Below, one piece after another: positions 36,230 through 47,813 of a stretch of 64,000 nucleotides of DNA (positions within the stretch are counted from its first letter, which is position 1; each line of letters begins with the position of its first letter). Under the pieces are notes generated by a model. It had not been told where the DNA came from and searched no databases. It saw only the letters and a program-made list of their open reading frames with translations. The DNA comes from Trichobilharzia szidati. Its lineage: Eukaryota; Platyhelminthes; Trematoda; Strigeidida; Schistosomatidae. A program made the position numbers and the translations under genes. The stretch is from the NCBI GenBank assembly GCA_944472155.2, contig OX235279.1, positions 56,827,564-56,891,563 on the forward strand. Direction: 5' to 3'.

Positions 36230-36665
36230 CTTTATTCTTATATAAGTTTGCACTGCGTGTCACGAAAAGCATTTCTAATAGATTGCAGACTTTTATCAAC
36301 AGTTGCCTCCACTCCATACTGAAGATCGTATTGCCGTTTGGCCGGAAAGAATTGGCGAGAAGTAACTCTGGTAACAAACCAACCAAGAGCCGATTACTCA
36401 AAAATATGTAGGAGAAAATGGAGATGGATCGGGCATACATTGAGGAGGCCGTCGAATGAAATGGTGCGCCAAGCCATGTCTCAAGTGGCATCCCAATGTG
36501 AAGCAACGAAATGGTCGTCCTAGAGTGACAAGGGGGAGATCGTGTGAGGAGATTGTGGTCAATCGTGGACCCACCTGAAGAGAACAGCAGAGAACAGAAC
36601 AAAGTTGAGATGTCTTGTTGAAGTCTTGTGTTCCACTCGGAACCCAAGGAAATGATATTGATAAG
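36230..36665 (+). mobile_element. RTE-type LINE relic D, part 3 (3' end)
   Basis: 3' terminal RTE segment, nearly identical to relic B from 12760. It has 'SISNRLQTFINSCLHSILKI' (about 36262-36325), 'KICRRKWRWIGHTLRRPSNE' (about 36396-36456), 'HPNVKRRNGRPRVTRGRSCE' (about 36489-36548) and the 'VLCSTRNPRK' C-terminus, ending at about 36650-36665. The whole RT core is absent between parts 2 and 3. Part 3 could therefore be an independent 5'-truncated insertion rather than the end of the same copy. Confidence 0.85.
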
Positions 36666-39079
36666 ATTGCCGACACTATATAATAGTGAGAGGAACAAAG
36701 TAGGTTAACAGAACCCTTAATGTTGCTATAAAAGTGGTTACCCATTGTGTATCAAATAATATTTGCTTCAGTGAAACTGAGTCATATAATCATATCTCTT
36801 ATTGAAATCTCAGAGTCTAATCCTCTGTTTCGAACAAATTCGAAAATGTCAGAAGCAAAATCTTAGCCGTCTAGGTTTTGTCACATTTTCATATTCTGAA
36901 ATCTGTTATATTCAGATTCCTCTACTGCTAAAAAGACTGGTCATCGCAACGCTGATATTTCTTTTAATTTTAAGCTTTTTTTTTACCTTTCTGATCTGAA
37001 AACTTCACTTGTCCGCTTGTCACATTTTTGAATTCGAAAGATTTGTTTCTTTTCGAAAGTTAAATAGAATCTCCTTGTCGTGTTAAAATTATCTGTTTGC
37101 GTGTGTGTCTGCCAAACGTCGATTCACTATGATTCTTCTCTGTCAGTATGAAGTTTTTTATCTAAAAGAAACTTTTATTTCATACAATGCATTCCTAACA
37201 TTCTTAATCTTCCCGTTTTTTTAATTTCTTTCTCAATCAATTTACTGTCATCATTATTTAGTCCATCTAGCTGGTTTGTTCCAGTTCATTCTTTTTAGAA
37301 TGGAGGTATAAAGTAATGAATTGTATAGAACCAGGATTTTTGTATAAAATATGTTTAAATTGACAGATGGAAGAATAAATTACCCTACATCGATTTTAAC
37401 TTAAACAGTCGCTTGAAGGACTGTAAACATTTTCCATTGTGAGTAAGTAAAAGAAATCCACATACTGAACTGATGTTCACATGATTTAAGATTCAGCTAG
37501 GCTTATGAATCTGAATATATATATATATATATGATACAACTTAGCTATTATTTTAAGTTGTAAGTACATATGCATAGCTTGAAAACATAGCTTGAATAAA
37601 CAGTGGTATTTCACCAATGATATAAAAACATTAATTCTCCTTAGTTTGTCTATATATCCATCTTCATTTTGGAATGATATTTTTATTTTGATAATGTATT
37701 TCCACACAGCCCAAAGATCTGTTTTTTGCAAAATATATCCTTCTTGTAAATAAAAACTTCAAGTAAAATATTAGATTATAATATATCACTTGAGACGATA
37801 TTTTTTTATTCACAGAACCTTCTAATCCCTTGGGGTGTTTCTTTTTCATTTCTTCTAAAAAACAGGCATGAGTATATACTGAAGAAGTATCAACGACGTA
37901 ACTGCTTGAAAAATGCGATGTGAAGTAAAGTTTATGCTCGATGTCCGAAGGAAAATTAGGTTGCTCTTCATGAAATAATCAGACGGCTTTTGTATGTATT
38001 AAAAGAACCTCACTGACCAATATTTCAATTTCACACACGTTCTCAGCAACGGAAAATACACTGATGATTTTGTTTTTCAGTTTACTAAATATTACTGCTG
38101 CTGCTTGGATTAATTAATTATTTTGGCAATAGTGCCAAGTACTTTATATTCTGGTTGGTTAACTTATCTACCCACCTACTCGTCAATTCTTCACTTTTCA
38201 AAATTAGCACAGATAGCAGATTACTGATGTGTTGTCACTATTTTACGTTAAAATAGATGAACACAGATACGTGTATTTGGTAATCAGCTGAATATAGGCA
38301 TGGGATTTACTTCATTATGTACTTTTCAGTGTTATTTTATGTAAAAATTGATACATGCTTATGATGATGTTTTACGATATCCTTACACAAGTCATGATTG
38401 TGGGACTATTTAAAAATTTTTAATCTATTTGCCAACAGAATATTTGAACAAAATTTGTTTCCTACTACAGTAATTTACTGAAGGGAGCGCACAGAAAAAC
38501 TAATCTTAATATGTAATTACATTCTGCAATATTACAAACCTTCTAAGTCTACTTTAATAAAATTTAATACACAGCGTGTTGATTTTTTGAAGTTAGACGC
38601 TAGTGAGAAGTGCGCTCTAAAATAAAGTGAGCCAGAGGGGTTCGGATCTCAGACAGACCACATGATGCTCATTCAGAATGACATTTTTCCTGATTTTTGA
38701 CATAAAGACTTTAATAAAATGGAGCAGAAAAGAAAAGGGAAGTAATAATATTAATATGATGACTGTAACAATAGAAATGTGTACAAAGTAAAGTAAAACT
38801 AGTGTGCCTCTTATTACTTCTCCAAGTGTTGACATTGTTTTGATTAAAGAACAGAATTTTTCAGTGCGGAGTATCTGCCACTATTAGAAGTAGTTACGAA
38901 GATTAAAAAAATGTTGTTCTCAAGTCATCCTATGGTGTAAAATAATTTACTGTATTATTTCAGTTGTCTGTCATAACTGCTGTTGATTTCCACATTAGTT
39001 GTTAGCATATCTGTTTTGTCAAATATCTGGTTCAAAATATGCATGGCAGTATATGCAATGGAAATTTTTCATTATTTTT
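36666..39079. other. No gene seen; TA repeat at 37514-37532
   Basis: About 2.4 kb of AT-rich DNA. The frames seen (36802-36999, 37486-37849, 38617-38835) are low-complexity and motif-free. Confidence 0.45.
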
Positions 39080-39262
39080 TAATTTTTGATTACTGCTTAA
39101 TGACACACTGTACTTTCAGTACAAGTATGGAATTTTCAGCATGGATATCGGTAGCCCAAACGTGCAGGCCGACCATAGATATCGGGTGTGCGTCGGCAGG
39201 GGGTCGAACCCTGGACCATGTGCATGGTCGGTGAGAGTCCTAATCACTGTGCCACCGACGTA
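39080..39262 (-). mobile_element. SINE-A copy 2
   Basis: Minus-strand copy of the SINE at 9972. In its own orientation it has the tRNA-like head (A box GTGGCACAGTG, B box GGGTTCGACCC with CCCTGCCGACGCAC), the 'CTATGGTCGGCCTGCACG' and 'GGGCTACCGATATCCATGCT' body, and an AT-rich end near 39080. Confidence 0.83.
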
Positions 39263-41015
39263 CATTTTTTGTTTACCTATAACATTTCTTACACCTGAAT
39301 TATTTTAAATTTGTCTCATTAACTAAGCTGTGTTGAACTTAAAATTCATGACAAATTTTACTTTTACAGTTGCAGGTGTTTGGTATTTTTCTTTTATCCA
39401 TCTTTCCATCCATCTGTTTTTCATAAGGGATATCTGTGCATATATATATTTATCTCACTAGATTTTCAGAACTCAATGCATATTTTGTCTTCTGACATGA
39501 GTTGACCAGCCTACAAACCTTAGTCAGATTTTTGTTACAAATCTCTCTGCTAATCTTTGGATTTTGAGAGATATTTTATTCACAGCATCACAGTTGAGTG
39601 GTTCCGAAATAAGAAGAAAAGAGTGTCCAGTGCAGCTTGCTTTTCAATGATCTCTCTAAATGATGTTGGTTAGTGACGAAAATCTATCAACTGAAATTAA
39701 CCCTAAATTCCCACAAATTTTACAACTTTAAACAGAAAATAGACAGCATATTGAATGCAGTTCAGTATTTTCACGACCAGTGACTTTCGACTCTCAAAAC
39801 TTGAGCATCTGCAACATGGTAAATTTACACTAATTTACTTAAAACTCTCCAAATGGCATCATCCTCTGAAAACACCAACTGGGAAAATAAACCTGATTGC
39901 CTACAAAAGAGCTACTGAATGTCTGACTGGTAATGCTGGTCAATCCATTTCTGTTATATATATATTCACCATACGTAAAAGTATCATAACTGTAAAGACA
40001 ATGCTAAAAACAGTTTGTACGTGTTAACAGTGTTTTACTTATATTACAAAACAAGAGACATATGGAAACTAGTGTTTGACGCTTTCACATCTTTATTTTC
40101 AGAAACCAAGTTATCACACCATGCTTCAATAACGGAGTCACTGTAACTGATTCATGTTTCTTAACATTCACATTATGCGGTATAAACACATTGGTCTAAA
40201 TAAAAGCAGAATTTCCAGTAGGTGAGGTTGTTGTTCATTGTCTCTGCAGTTCCGTTGCAAATTATTTGAGAAATAGTTTTTTGCAGACTTTGAAAACATA
40301 TTTAACCAAGAAGCGATTTGGCCAAATGGAAAAAAGCCAACTATATGTTTCATCGTTCTTTCAAATAACTAAATATACAGCAGACCAAATTTATTTCTTT
40401 TTAATACGAACAAAGCAGAGGTATTCGGATGTAAATAAAGCAATGAATTGGTTGATTGATTGATGAGCCTTACGCTTAACAACTGTTGGGATTGAATCAG
40501 TCAGTCTTTTTCTTAACTTAAGCATGAATGTGTAACTTGACTGGATCTTAATTGAGATTACCTGTTGAAAAAGCATGGATTTATCTGTATGCTTTATTCT
40601 GAAAGTCAAACTTAACGTGTAAATTATAATGAGTTTCTCTAATAAATCAATCCACAGTGGTAACGAAATTTTTTCAGTAATAATATCATTAAAAATAAAT
40701 TATTTTTCAAGAAAATAAACGCCAGTGAATAAAGATTCTACGAAAAATGATAAATCAGTCAAAGTTGATAAAAATTTCAAAAAGTAATTTTATTCAACGG
40801 TTTGATTGGCGCAACCTTACCGTCCATATAAGCACGAGCACTTAAAATTCTGAAATTTTCAACCATACAGCTTTCCAAAATAATCCTAGTAAAACTTTTT
40901 TCATTTCAAACTAACCGGAGTTTCAGTAGCAGTGGTATTTTTTAGAGAATGGGGTTGCTCGCTTCACGCCCAGTCATCCCTCTTTTTCAGACTTACAGAT
41001 GACTAGGAGAGGTAA
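39263..41015. other. No gene seen
   Basis: AT-rich. The frame at 39755-40027 is Lys/Thr-rich without a family signature. Confidence 0.45.
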
Positions 41016-41097
41016 AAGTGTGCACTGGCGGCAATCTAACCCCGGACCACATGCATGGTTGGCAAGAATTCCACCACTGAACCCCCAGCGCACTTAC
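41016..41097 (-). mobile_element. Divergent tRNA-Gly-like SINE head
   Basis: The reverse complement reads GCGCTGGGGGTTCAGTGGTG, then GAATTCTTGCC, very close to the 5' half of tRNA-Gly (GGTTCAGTGGTAGAATTCTCGCC). It continues with CATGCATGTGGTCCGGGGTT, the same block as SINE-A. It is too diverged in the anticodon arm and B box (GGGTTAGATTGCC) to be a working tRNA. It suggests a tRNA-Gly origin for SINE-A. Confidence 0.6.
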
Positions 41098-42497
41098 ACA
41101 TTGCTATGGATTCATTAGAAACTGTTTGAAAAAGAATCCCGAAATTCTCTAAAAGAAAACTCGAAGAAGACCAGTGATAAAGTAAAACTGCCTGATGAGC
41201 ATCAGTGCTTAACTTCGAAACGCTATGCTGAACACCGTTATGTGGCTGATTTATGTAAGATGCCACATTATGCGGAACACGTATGCATATTATTATTTCT
41301 AATCTGAAAATTATGCTCCTAGTGGACCATTCTTGAATCTTCGAGCCAACCTAAGTATTTTCGCAGTGTTAGAATCATGTGGCTAGCGACCATCATGTCG
41401 TTCAAGAACATCAAGCTGAATTCCTTACTGACTTGGTAAGTTCAAATTTTTTTAAACAAAGAATTTGAGCTAATTTAACTGTGACCTTCTGGAAAACGCC
41501 AATCCCTTAATGTTTTCTCATTTTCCTAGTACAACTTTGGAGTAATCTTGTTTCGCTAAGTTAATTGTGTATGTTGGTCAACGACTACATTTTTCATTTT
41601 TTTGTGGGGAAAGAAGAATTCCTACTGATTCCCAGCGTGAAACTTAGTGAATTAACCTTTCGTTGTGCTGAAGGCAAGTTTTAATTACCTTTAAATTTGC
41701 AAACCACAAGATACCAGCAAAATTCTTATGTATAATCGGAAGGGATTGTAAGTTTCTGAAAGCTTAATGAAATTTTAGCCTTTCACATCACTTGAAAACT
41801 ATTGTTTATCTAGGAAATTTCTAATTAATTACATAGATCTTGAAAACTAGCTAAAAGATATCTTTAACTCTAAGATATGTTTTATCAATGAATTGCATTT
41901 CTAACAAACAATTAGTAATAATTCCATACTTTATACTAGTTTCATAACACGATATACAGTACAATACCTTCTCCTATATTCCCATGGAATACCGTCTGTA
42001 ATATTGAAAATCATCAGTTTAGTTTAATATTAACAAATAATTCTTCTAAATGTAAAGGGAGTAAATTTTACGATTGCTTCATAAAAAATCACCATGAAAG
42101 CACTGAATTTATGAACGTTAAACTCACTTGTATGCTTTTCATGTTTGTCTATGTAAAGTGTAACACATTTTATTCACTGACTGCTCAAAGTACAAAAGTC
42201 AAATAATCAGGAAAACTCTACTTCAGCGATTCCGGTTTATTCTGAATACCACTAGTAGCCTTGTCAATTTGGGGAGAAACTAAATATAATTAGCTTCTAG
42301 CTTTGAACAGTGTATTTCGGATATCAGCGCCTCGCTCACACTCAATGAATATAACTTGTTATTTCGTCATTTATTCAGACTTCAGATAAAGTTGCGAGTT
42401 GTTTTAGTAGTCTGTAGTCACGAATATAATCCGTAAAGAACAGCATGTGAATATTATGAAGTTTTCTGATTATTTCCGCTTTTAAATATGATGAATC
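41098..42497. other. No gene seen
   Basis: Nothing recognisable apart from a weak ribozyme-like string near 41180-41215, listed among the rejected items. Confidence 0.45.
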
Positions 42498-42690
42498 ACA
42501 GTCGGTGGCACAGAGGTTAGGACTCTCGCCGACCACGCACATGGTCCGGGGTTCGATTCCCTGCCGGCACACACCCGATATCTATGATCGGCCTGCAAGT
42601 TTGGGCTACCGATATCCATGCTGAAAATTCCAAACTTGTACTGAAAATACGGTGTGGAATCAAGCTGTAAATCAAAATCAAAATAAATAA
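42498..42690 (+). mobile_element. SINE-A copy 3
   Basis: tRNA-like head with A box GTGGCACAGAGGTTAGG and B box GGTTCGATTCC. The body ('GGGCTACCGATATCCATGCT', then 'GAAAATTCCAAACTTGTACT') matches copy 1, and the tail is A/T-rich ('AAATAAATAAATTATTA'). Confidence 0.85.
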
Positions 42691-43687
42691 ATTATTAGTG
42701 AAATTATATCTAGTTGAATTATAGCCTATATTCCTAATATCACATACAAAATAAGTGATTTAAATCGCATTACCTAAAAATATGTGAATAGTGCCATATT
42801 TGGTTGAGCATCTTAAAACTCTTTTCCGACTAATAAATTAATTCAACCAAAAGTTGCATTCCACCTAAAGTAATAGTTTACACTAAAATGATTACAAGCT
42901 TAGTGTAAACCTTTTAACCATCCGATAGTTAAAGCTTTCCTATTTTAACCATCAAAACGAGAGTTCCCGTGTTGAGAAATTCACTGGTTTTCGTGATCAA
43001 GGCCTTCTATAACTTTGTGTGGAAATCAAATGTACGCCTTCTGATATCTTAACACTTGATTTTCTCTGACATTTGCTCATTTAACCGTTTCAAAACGAAA
43101 TGAAGGCATGTTTTTTGTCACAAATGTAAAATAAAAATGTCCATCTATTTGAAACTACTATCTTCAAGGACTGTAAGCTTTGTGTTGTTTTCTGAGCTTT
43201 GAAATTAGAAAATCTCTAATTACTGTGTTGTATCGCAACAGACTGTAAAAATATGTGAAGTATGATGAAAGCTTGATATTTCCTAAGATAAATGAAGAGT
43301 CATTTGTGAAGCCTAGTTACTTATTAATGACTGCACCATATTCATAAAGTCGGATAAACTGAATTTCCTATTATCATCAAGTGTCAGAATGTTAGCAACA
43401 GTTCGTTGTTCACATTACAAGTAACTCGATAACGCAAGTGTAGCGAAATGTTGAACTGTGCTTTTTATGTATAGTTAAGATTTTATCACTGCACCTCCTT
43501 TTTAATTTATATAGTATTGACTAAAGTCAGTATACAGCAGTGAATGACGTGATAATATGTGATTTTGAGCAAATAAAAGACAATGGTTTATGCGGAAAAA
43601 GATGGTACCACCGTTTATCCCATCATCTTCTCATCAGCTTCGTACATTGTAAAAGGTTCAAGTAATGATAGTAGCACTACTGAAAGC
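42691..43687. other. No gene seen
   Basis: AT-rich. The small frame starting at 43583 overlaps the left arm of Penelope copy D and is not a gene. Confidence 0.45.
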
Positions 43688-44400
43688 CTTTGTCTCCTTG
43701 AGACGTGGGATTTTCGGTACATGTTCAGGAAATGCAAGGTATATCCTTTTTCCTGTTCTCACAGTGTCACATTATGACTGTTATCACAGATACATTCAAA
43801 TTTGTATACAATAAGAGCTAACAAAAGAAGGGGATCTGCCTACTCTTGCTATAACCAGGCATCCTATTAATATGGGACATAAGGTCGATATCCTGAAGTC
43901 CTTCAAATTATCAATAAGCAGTATAATTTTTTTCACTAAGTTCACCGAGGTAATTCCTGTCAAACACTTTCAACCGGATTTTTGTGTTCAGAAAGAAGCA
44001 ACTATCAGTCTTTCGTTACCCTGGAAACCCCATTTCTTTACATTCCCTTTCATATGAATACGTAGTCTTTGACTTCAATCTCTTAGCCTCTAGCTATAAT
44101 GTAATTCTGCTTGTCTTTCGGCTTCATGGTTGGGCTTGAATCGACCACACTGTCATGCAACTTACTGGTCCCTTATTAACTCATAAGCCACCTGACTTTG
44201 TTATCCAAATTCTTTCCCATAGTATCCAAACAAATATTATTTTTTGGCTTTGCTTTGTTTAACCTTGAACCTTTTGTTCCTAAGTTATACAAACGTAGTT
44301 TTTGAGTCTCCTGTTAACTGAAATCATGTCACCTTCGCAAGCACATTAAGATTACTCTGTGTTTAAGTACAACTACTATTTCTTAGGCTGTGCGCTGTTG
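43688..44400 (+). mobile_element. Penelope-like element copy D, inverted 5' part
   Basis: Same family as copy C. The first part (43688 to about 43858) is the nuclease segment in minus orientation (GGTACATGTTCAGGAAAT...AAATTTGTATACAA), matching the left arm of copy C. From about 43880 the element runs in plus orientation and encodes 'FQPDFCVQKEATISLSLPW' (about 43970-44030), the Penelope C-terminus. The 3' UTR aligns with copy C in blocks ('CTGTTAACTGAAATCATGTC' against 'CTGTCAACTGACATCATGTA'). The plus-strand nuclease core seen in copy C is absent here. Confidence 0.72.
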
Positions 44401-44735
44401 ATGAACGGACATGAAAACCTTGAGTAGTTCTGTTACGACAAAACTGTCATCTATACCTCTTAACTAAAGCTGTATCTTTTATCACATTTTCTAATCAATC
44501 TGGCCGGAAATATGTCTTCAAACACTGTAACATAGTAATGCCATACTCCACATGTCTGTTTAAAACATTATTGAATGAAACGTCCACTGCAAAAATTAGG
44601 TTGGAAATATTCATTACCACAACGACTATATATCATACATTTATCACATTCAAGAGGCATACTAGTAAGTAGAAACCAGCTTACAAAACACTGGGAACAT
44701 TTTCAAAATCATCTCACACAGTATTGGTGAATAAC
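44401..44735. other. No gene seen
   Basis: Nothing recognisable. The left target duplication of SINE-B copy 4 follows. Confidence 0.45.
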
Positions 44736-44746
44736 TCTTATCTTAC

Positions 44747-45065
44747 AGGATTTTCATCATGAGCTGGCGTGAGGACAAATACTCGCCGAAGACATTGACT
44801 AGCGGTTGCGCTATGTCGTGAATTGGCAGAAGTTAGAATTCATGGACCATTGGATCGGGTCCCAGTGGCTGAATGGTCTACGAGCTCGCCTTGTAACCAG
44901 AAGGTCCTGGGTTCGAATCCCGGTGGGTGCGTACTGCTGGAGAGTTCCAAACTAGGACGAAACAGCTGTTTAGTACTCCCAGGTTTCCCAATGGTTCTCT
45001 GACTAATGTCAGCTCATGATGAAAATCCTGTAACCAATCAAATCCCTACAAACCAACACTTGAAT
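44747..45065 (+). mobile_element. SINE-B copy 4, full length with target duplication
   Basis: Complete SINE flanked by a perfect 11-bp direct repeat TCTTATCTTAC (44736-44746 and 45066-45076). The order is an inverted 3' tip (AGGATTTTCATCATGAGCTG), a leader, a tRNA-like head (about 44858-44926; A box TGGCTGAATGG 44866-44876, B box GGTTCGAATCC 44910-44920), a hammerhead-like segment (44931-44976), and a tail with CAGCTCATGATGAAAATCCT and 'AATCCCTACAAACCAACACT'. Terminal inverted repeats of 24 bp (44743-44766 and 45010-45033) come from the inverted 3' tip. It is the reference copy for this family in the window. Confidence 0.88.
44931..44976 (+). ncRNA. Hammerhead-ribozyme-like motif in SINE-B copy 4
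   Basis: GTACTG stem I, decayed core CTGGAGA (for CTGATGA), stem II GTTCC.....GGAC, GAAA (44959-44962), palindromic stem III ACAGCTGT (44962-44969), then TTAGTAC. The two core changes probably abolish self-cleavage in this copy. Confidence 0.6.
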
Positions 45066-45076
45066 TCTTATCTTAC

Positions 45077-47813
45077 TTTTGAAGTTAATGTCACAAACCT
45101 TCAAACCAACTTAAGACACTGAAAATATAGCTCAAATAAATATTCCTGTATTCTCTGGTGTTAAATTTCCCTTATAAATTCCCAGTAATTCAATTTTTCG
45201 ATTCATTCCCACTTTAGATGATGATTAAAGACTAGACGAATCTAATTTTTCGTTTGTTGTATGTTGTTTTCCTCATCCAGTAAACTGGAAATCTTTGATG
45301 GACGGACCTGTTTGTTTTTAAAAATTAGCTAAGCATGACACATTAATTACTTTATCAATGACTTCTCTGAAAGATAAAAGGACAATATGGTAATGATTTG
45401 CTGAACTTACCAGTCTAGTTCTAGACCACTTTCTTTGTGAAATAGAGGTATATCGTGTTGTTGAGTTGTTAATGAAACCTATTCGAAGGAGATAAATTCA
45501 CGTACTTAAAAAGGAACATTCAGTTGGAATTTTCGCCCAAATAAATGAATGTTATTATTTGATTATCTACAGTTATTTAGAATCTACAAACTTCCACCGT
45601 TTCAACTGAAAGTGATGAAAGCAAAGATACCTATTAACTTAACCGATGTAAACACTTGAATTTTACTAAGTGAAATATTTAAAATTATTTTATCCAAATA
45701 TTTCTGAATTTTTGTTGAAGCAATGTAAATTCATGTAAAACCGCAAATGTATACATTTTGCCAATTATTTTAAGTACCAAATACTTGTAGACAAATGAAT
45801 GTAACTTCAACCTCATCCGAGGTCCATTGCCAACTGGCACACTCCAAAATAGACTCTTCTACTCGGTAGTAAGCCTGGCTTAGAGGGAAGGTTGGGCCCA
45901 ATCCCGTCCCGTAAAAACAACAATAACACCGCTACTAAAATTCCACTAAGAACTCAACGGAATGAAAAATGTGTATTTTTCAAAGTAGAGGTTTGTATTA
46001 TTTCAGTCCAATTTTGTAATATTCATTTAGGAAAATAATTTTCTTAACATTTATTGTGTAATTATATTAACTAAATTCAGGGCATAATAAATAACGGGTG
46101 GTTCAGAAAGCTTTTGTGACTCGAGTTTAAAGGTAATCTACAATCTCTTCCTTAATGCAGTAAATAGACTACAGGTGCTTTATTAGAACATAATTAATCC
46201 AGAGATTTTGTTCACAGAACTTTTGTTTCATTGTCGAATAAATCCTCCCATTTCAACTGGGTGCAATCAATATTATGCATTAATAGCTTCTGAACCAATT
46301 TTCGACATGTTTTTATTTAGATAAATAAAAAATATGTAGTCATACATTTGCTGATACTGCTTCCTATTGACTCCTCATTCACAAAGGTAGCTAGGGTTTT
46401 GAATACATAAGTGTTGTGAACATTAATTTGATTACGGTTTGCTATTTGGTTGCTTGTACTCAGACTCAGTGTGCCGAACGATGTACTACTGACTTTTCTT
46501 CTCTACTAGTTTACTCCACACTTTTCTACCAGGTAAATAAGTGACGGTTTCAGGAAATACAGTTTTCTCATCAATAATATACAAATAACTGCAGGTTGAT
46601 TTCTTTGTGATGCTTCTCTATGACATGATTGGTCAAATTACTTTTTTATTTTACTGATTAAATTTACATTTCAAAGTATTTATGCTTTTTGAGTTTTTGA
46701 GCATACATCAGCCACTAGTAAAAAACAGGAGGAACAACCAGAAATGAAATTAGTCACTAAAATGAGTTAAACACACATGATCGGGTGATGAAGGATATAA
46801 TGTTCAACTGAAAATGATTTCGTGTTCACACAGCGATCACATAATCACTGGAGTGGTCTACTATTTCTCGAAATTTCGGTTATGATGAAAGTATTATTGA
46901 TTCGTGATGAAAAACTACAATAGCTTTATTTCTGAATGCTTATTTGAATCCAGACATATATTAACCACATGTCATTTAATGTGATAGTTCGACATAATTC
47001 CAAATTATAAGTGGATAGACATATACCGGCCTTAACAGTTAGCCCATAACCCAAATGATTCAACCAACTAGAATTTTGTTTTTTTCAGTGAGATTATTCA
47101 CTTGTTTTCATTGGTTGGTTTACAAATTGATCAGGGAGTGAGAATTAGTTGCCAAAGGATAGTTAACTTACACATGTGAAGTATCGAAATCATTTTAAAA
47201 AGTGAACGTTTATCGTACATCTGAAATAAACATCTGTATCGAACGGAATTTAGACTTCACTTTGACTGACAATTACTGAACCCGGTGCAGTCTTCAAAAT
47301 TGGCCTCAGTTTATCTGTCTGTTCACTCTAAACGCAAACAGCCGCAGTCGCACATCGTACGCTTACCTCAAGTGAGATTCATTCTTAGTGCCTCTCTTAT
47401 TTAGTTATAAAAAAATAATAGTTTGGAGACACTGACTGGTTTTGCCGTTTAGTTTAATTGCTTTCCACATTCACTTTCTTGCTTATTCACTTACTATATC
47501 ACCACAATGCTATGCTTTCATGTAGAGTGCCTTTTTGTTTCTTCTACTGACATGTGTTCTGTCAGATGTTTGGTTCAACATACAGTTTATTTGTAGAAAA
47601 TTTTAGTGAACAGTTTAACAAGATACCTAGTTTGGCTTCATCCCAATGCATCTTGGACTCTTGAAAACAATTATATCAAAAAATCTGTTAATAGTTTAGC
47701 CCACAGTCATATCATTCAAGCCCCTTTGCATCTATTGTCCAAGCTATCTTTGGTTTCCTCAAATTACAGTTTCTTTTTTTTTAATTCCTGTTGTTCAATC
47801 ACTTTATTTCATA
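45077..47813. other. Non-coding stretch, possible 5' flank or intron of the 47.8 kb exon
   Basis: No gene recognised. At about 45820-45930 a GC-richer patch ends in AAAAACAACAATAACA, like the tail of SINE-C, and may be a SINE or LINE remnant. A pyrimidine-rich run and ATTACAG (47764-47769) just before the exon could be a splice acceptor. Confidence 0.45.

Noticed and set aside
36338..36523. Short open frame with conserved WRWIGHTLRR block as a host gene
   Set aside because: This block is the C-terminus of RTE LINEs and is duplicated at 12846-13031.
41180..41220. CTGATGA ... CGAAAC string resembling a hammerhead
   Set aside because: The hairpin after CTGATGA does not run up to GAAAC, and no stem I or TC cleavage site can be drawn.
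44858..44926. tRNA gene
   Set aside because: A and B boxes are present, but the anticodon arm is not tRNA-like and the segment recurs inside SINE-B copies.
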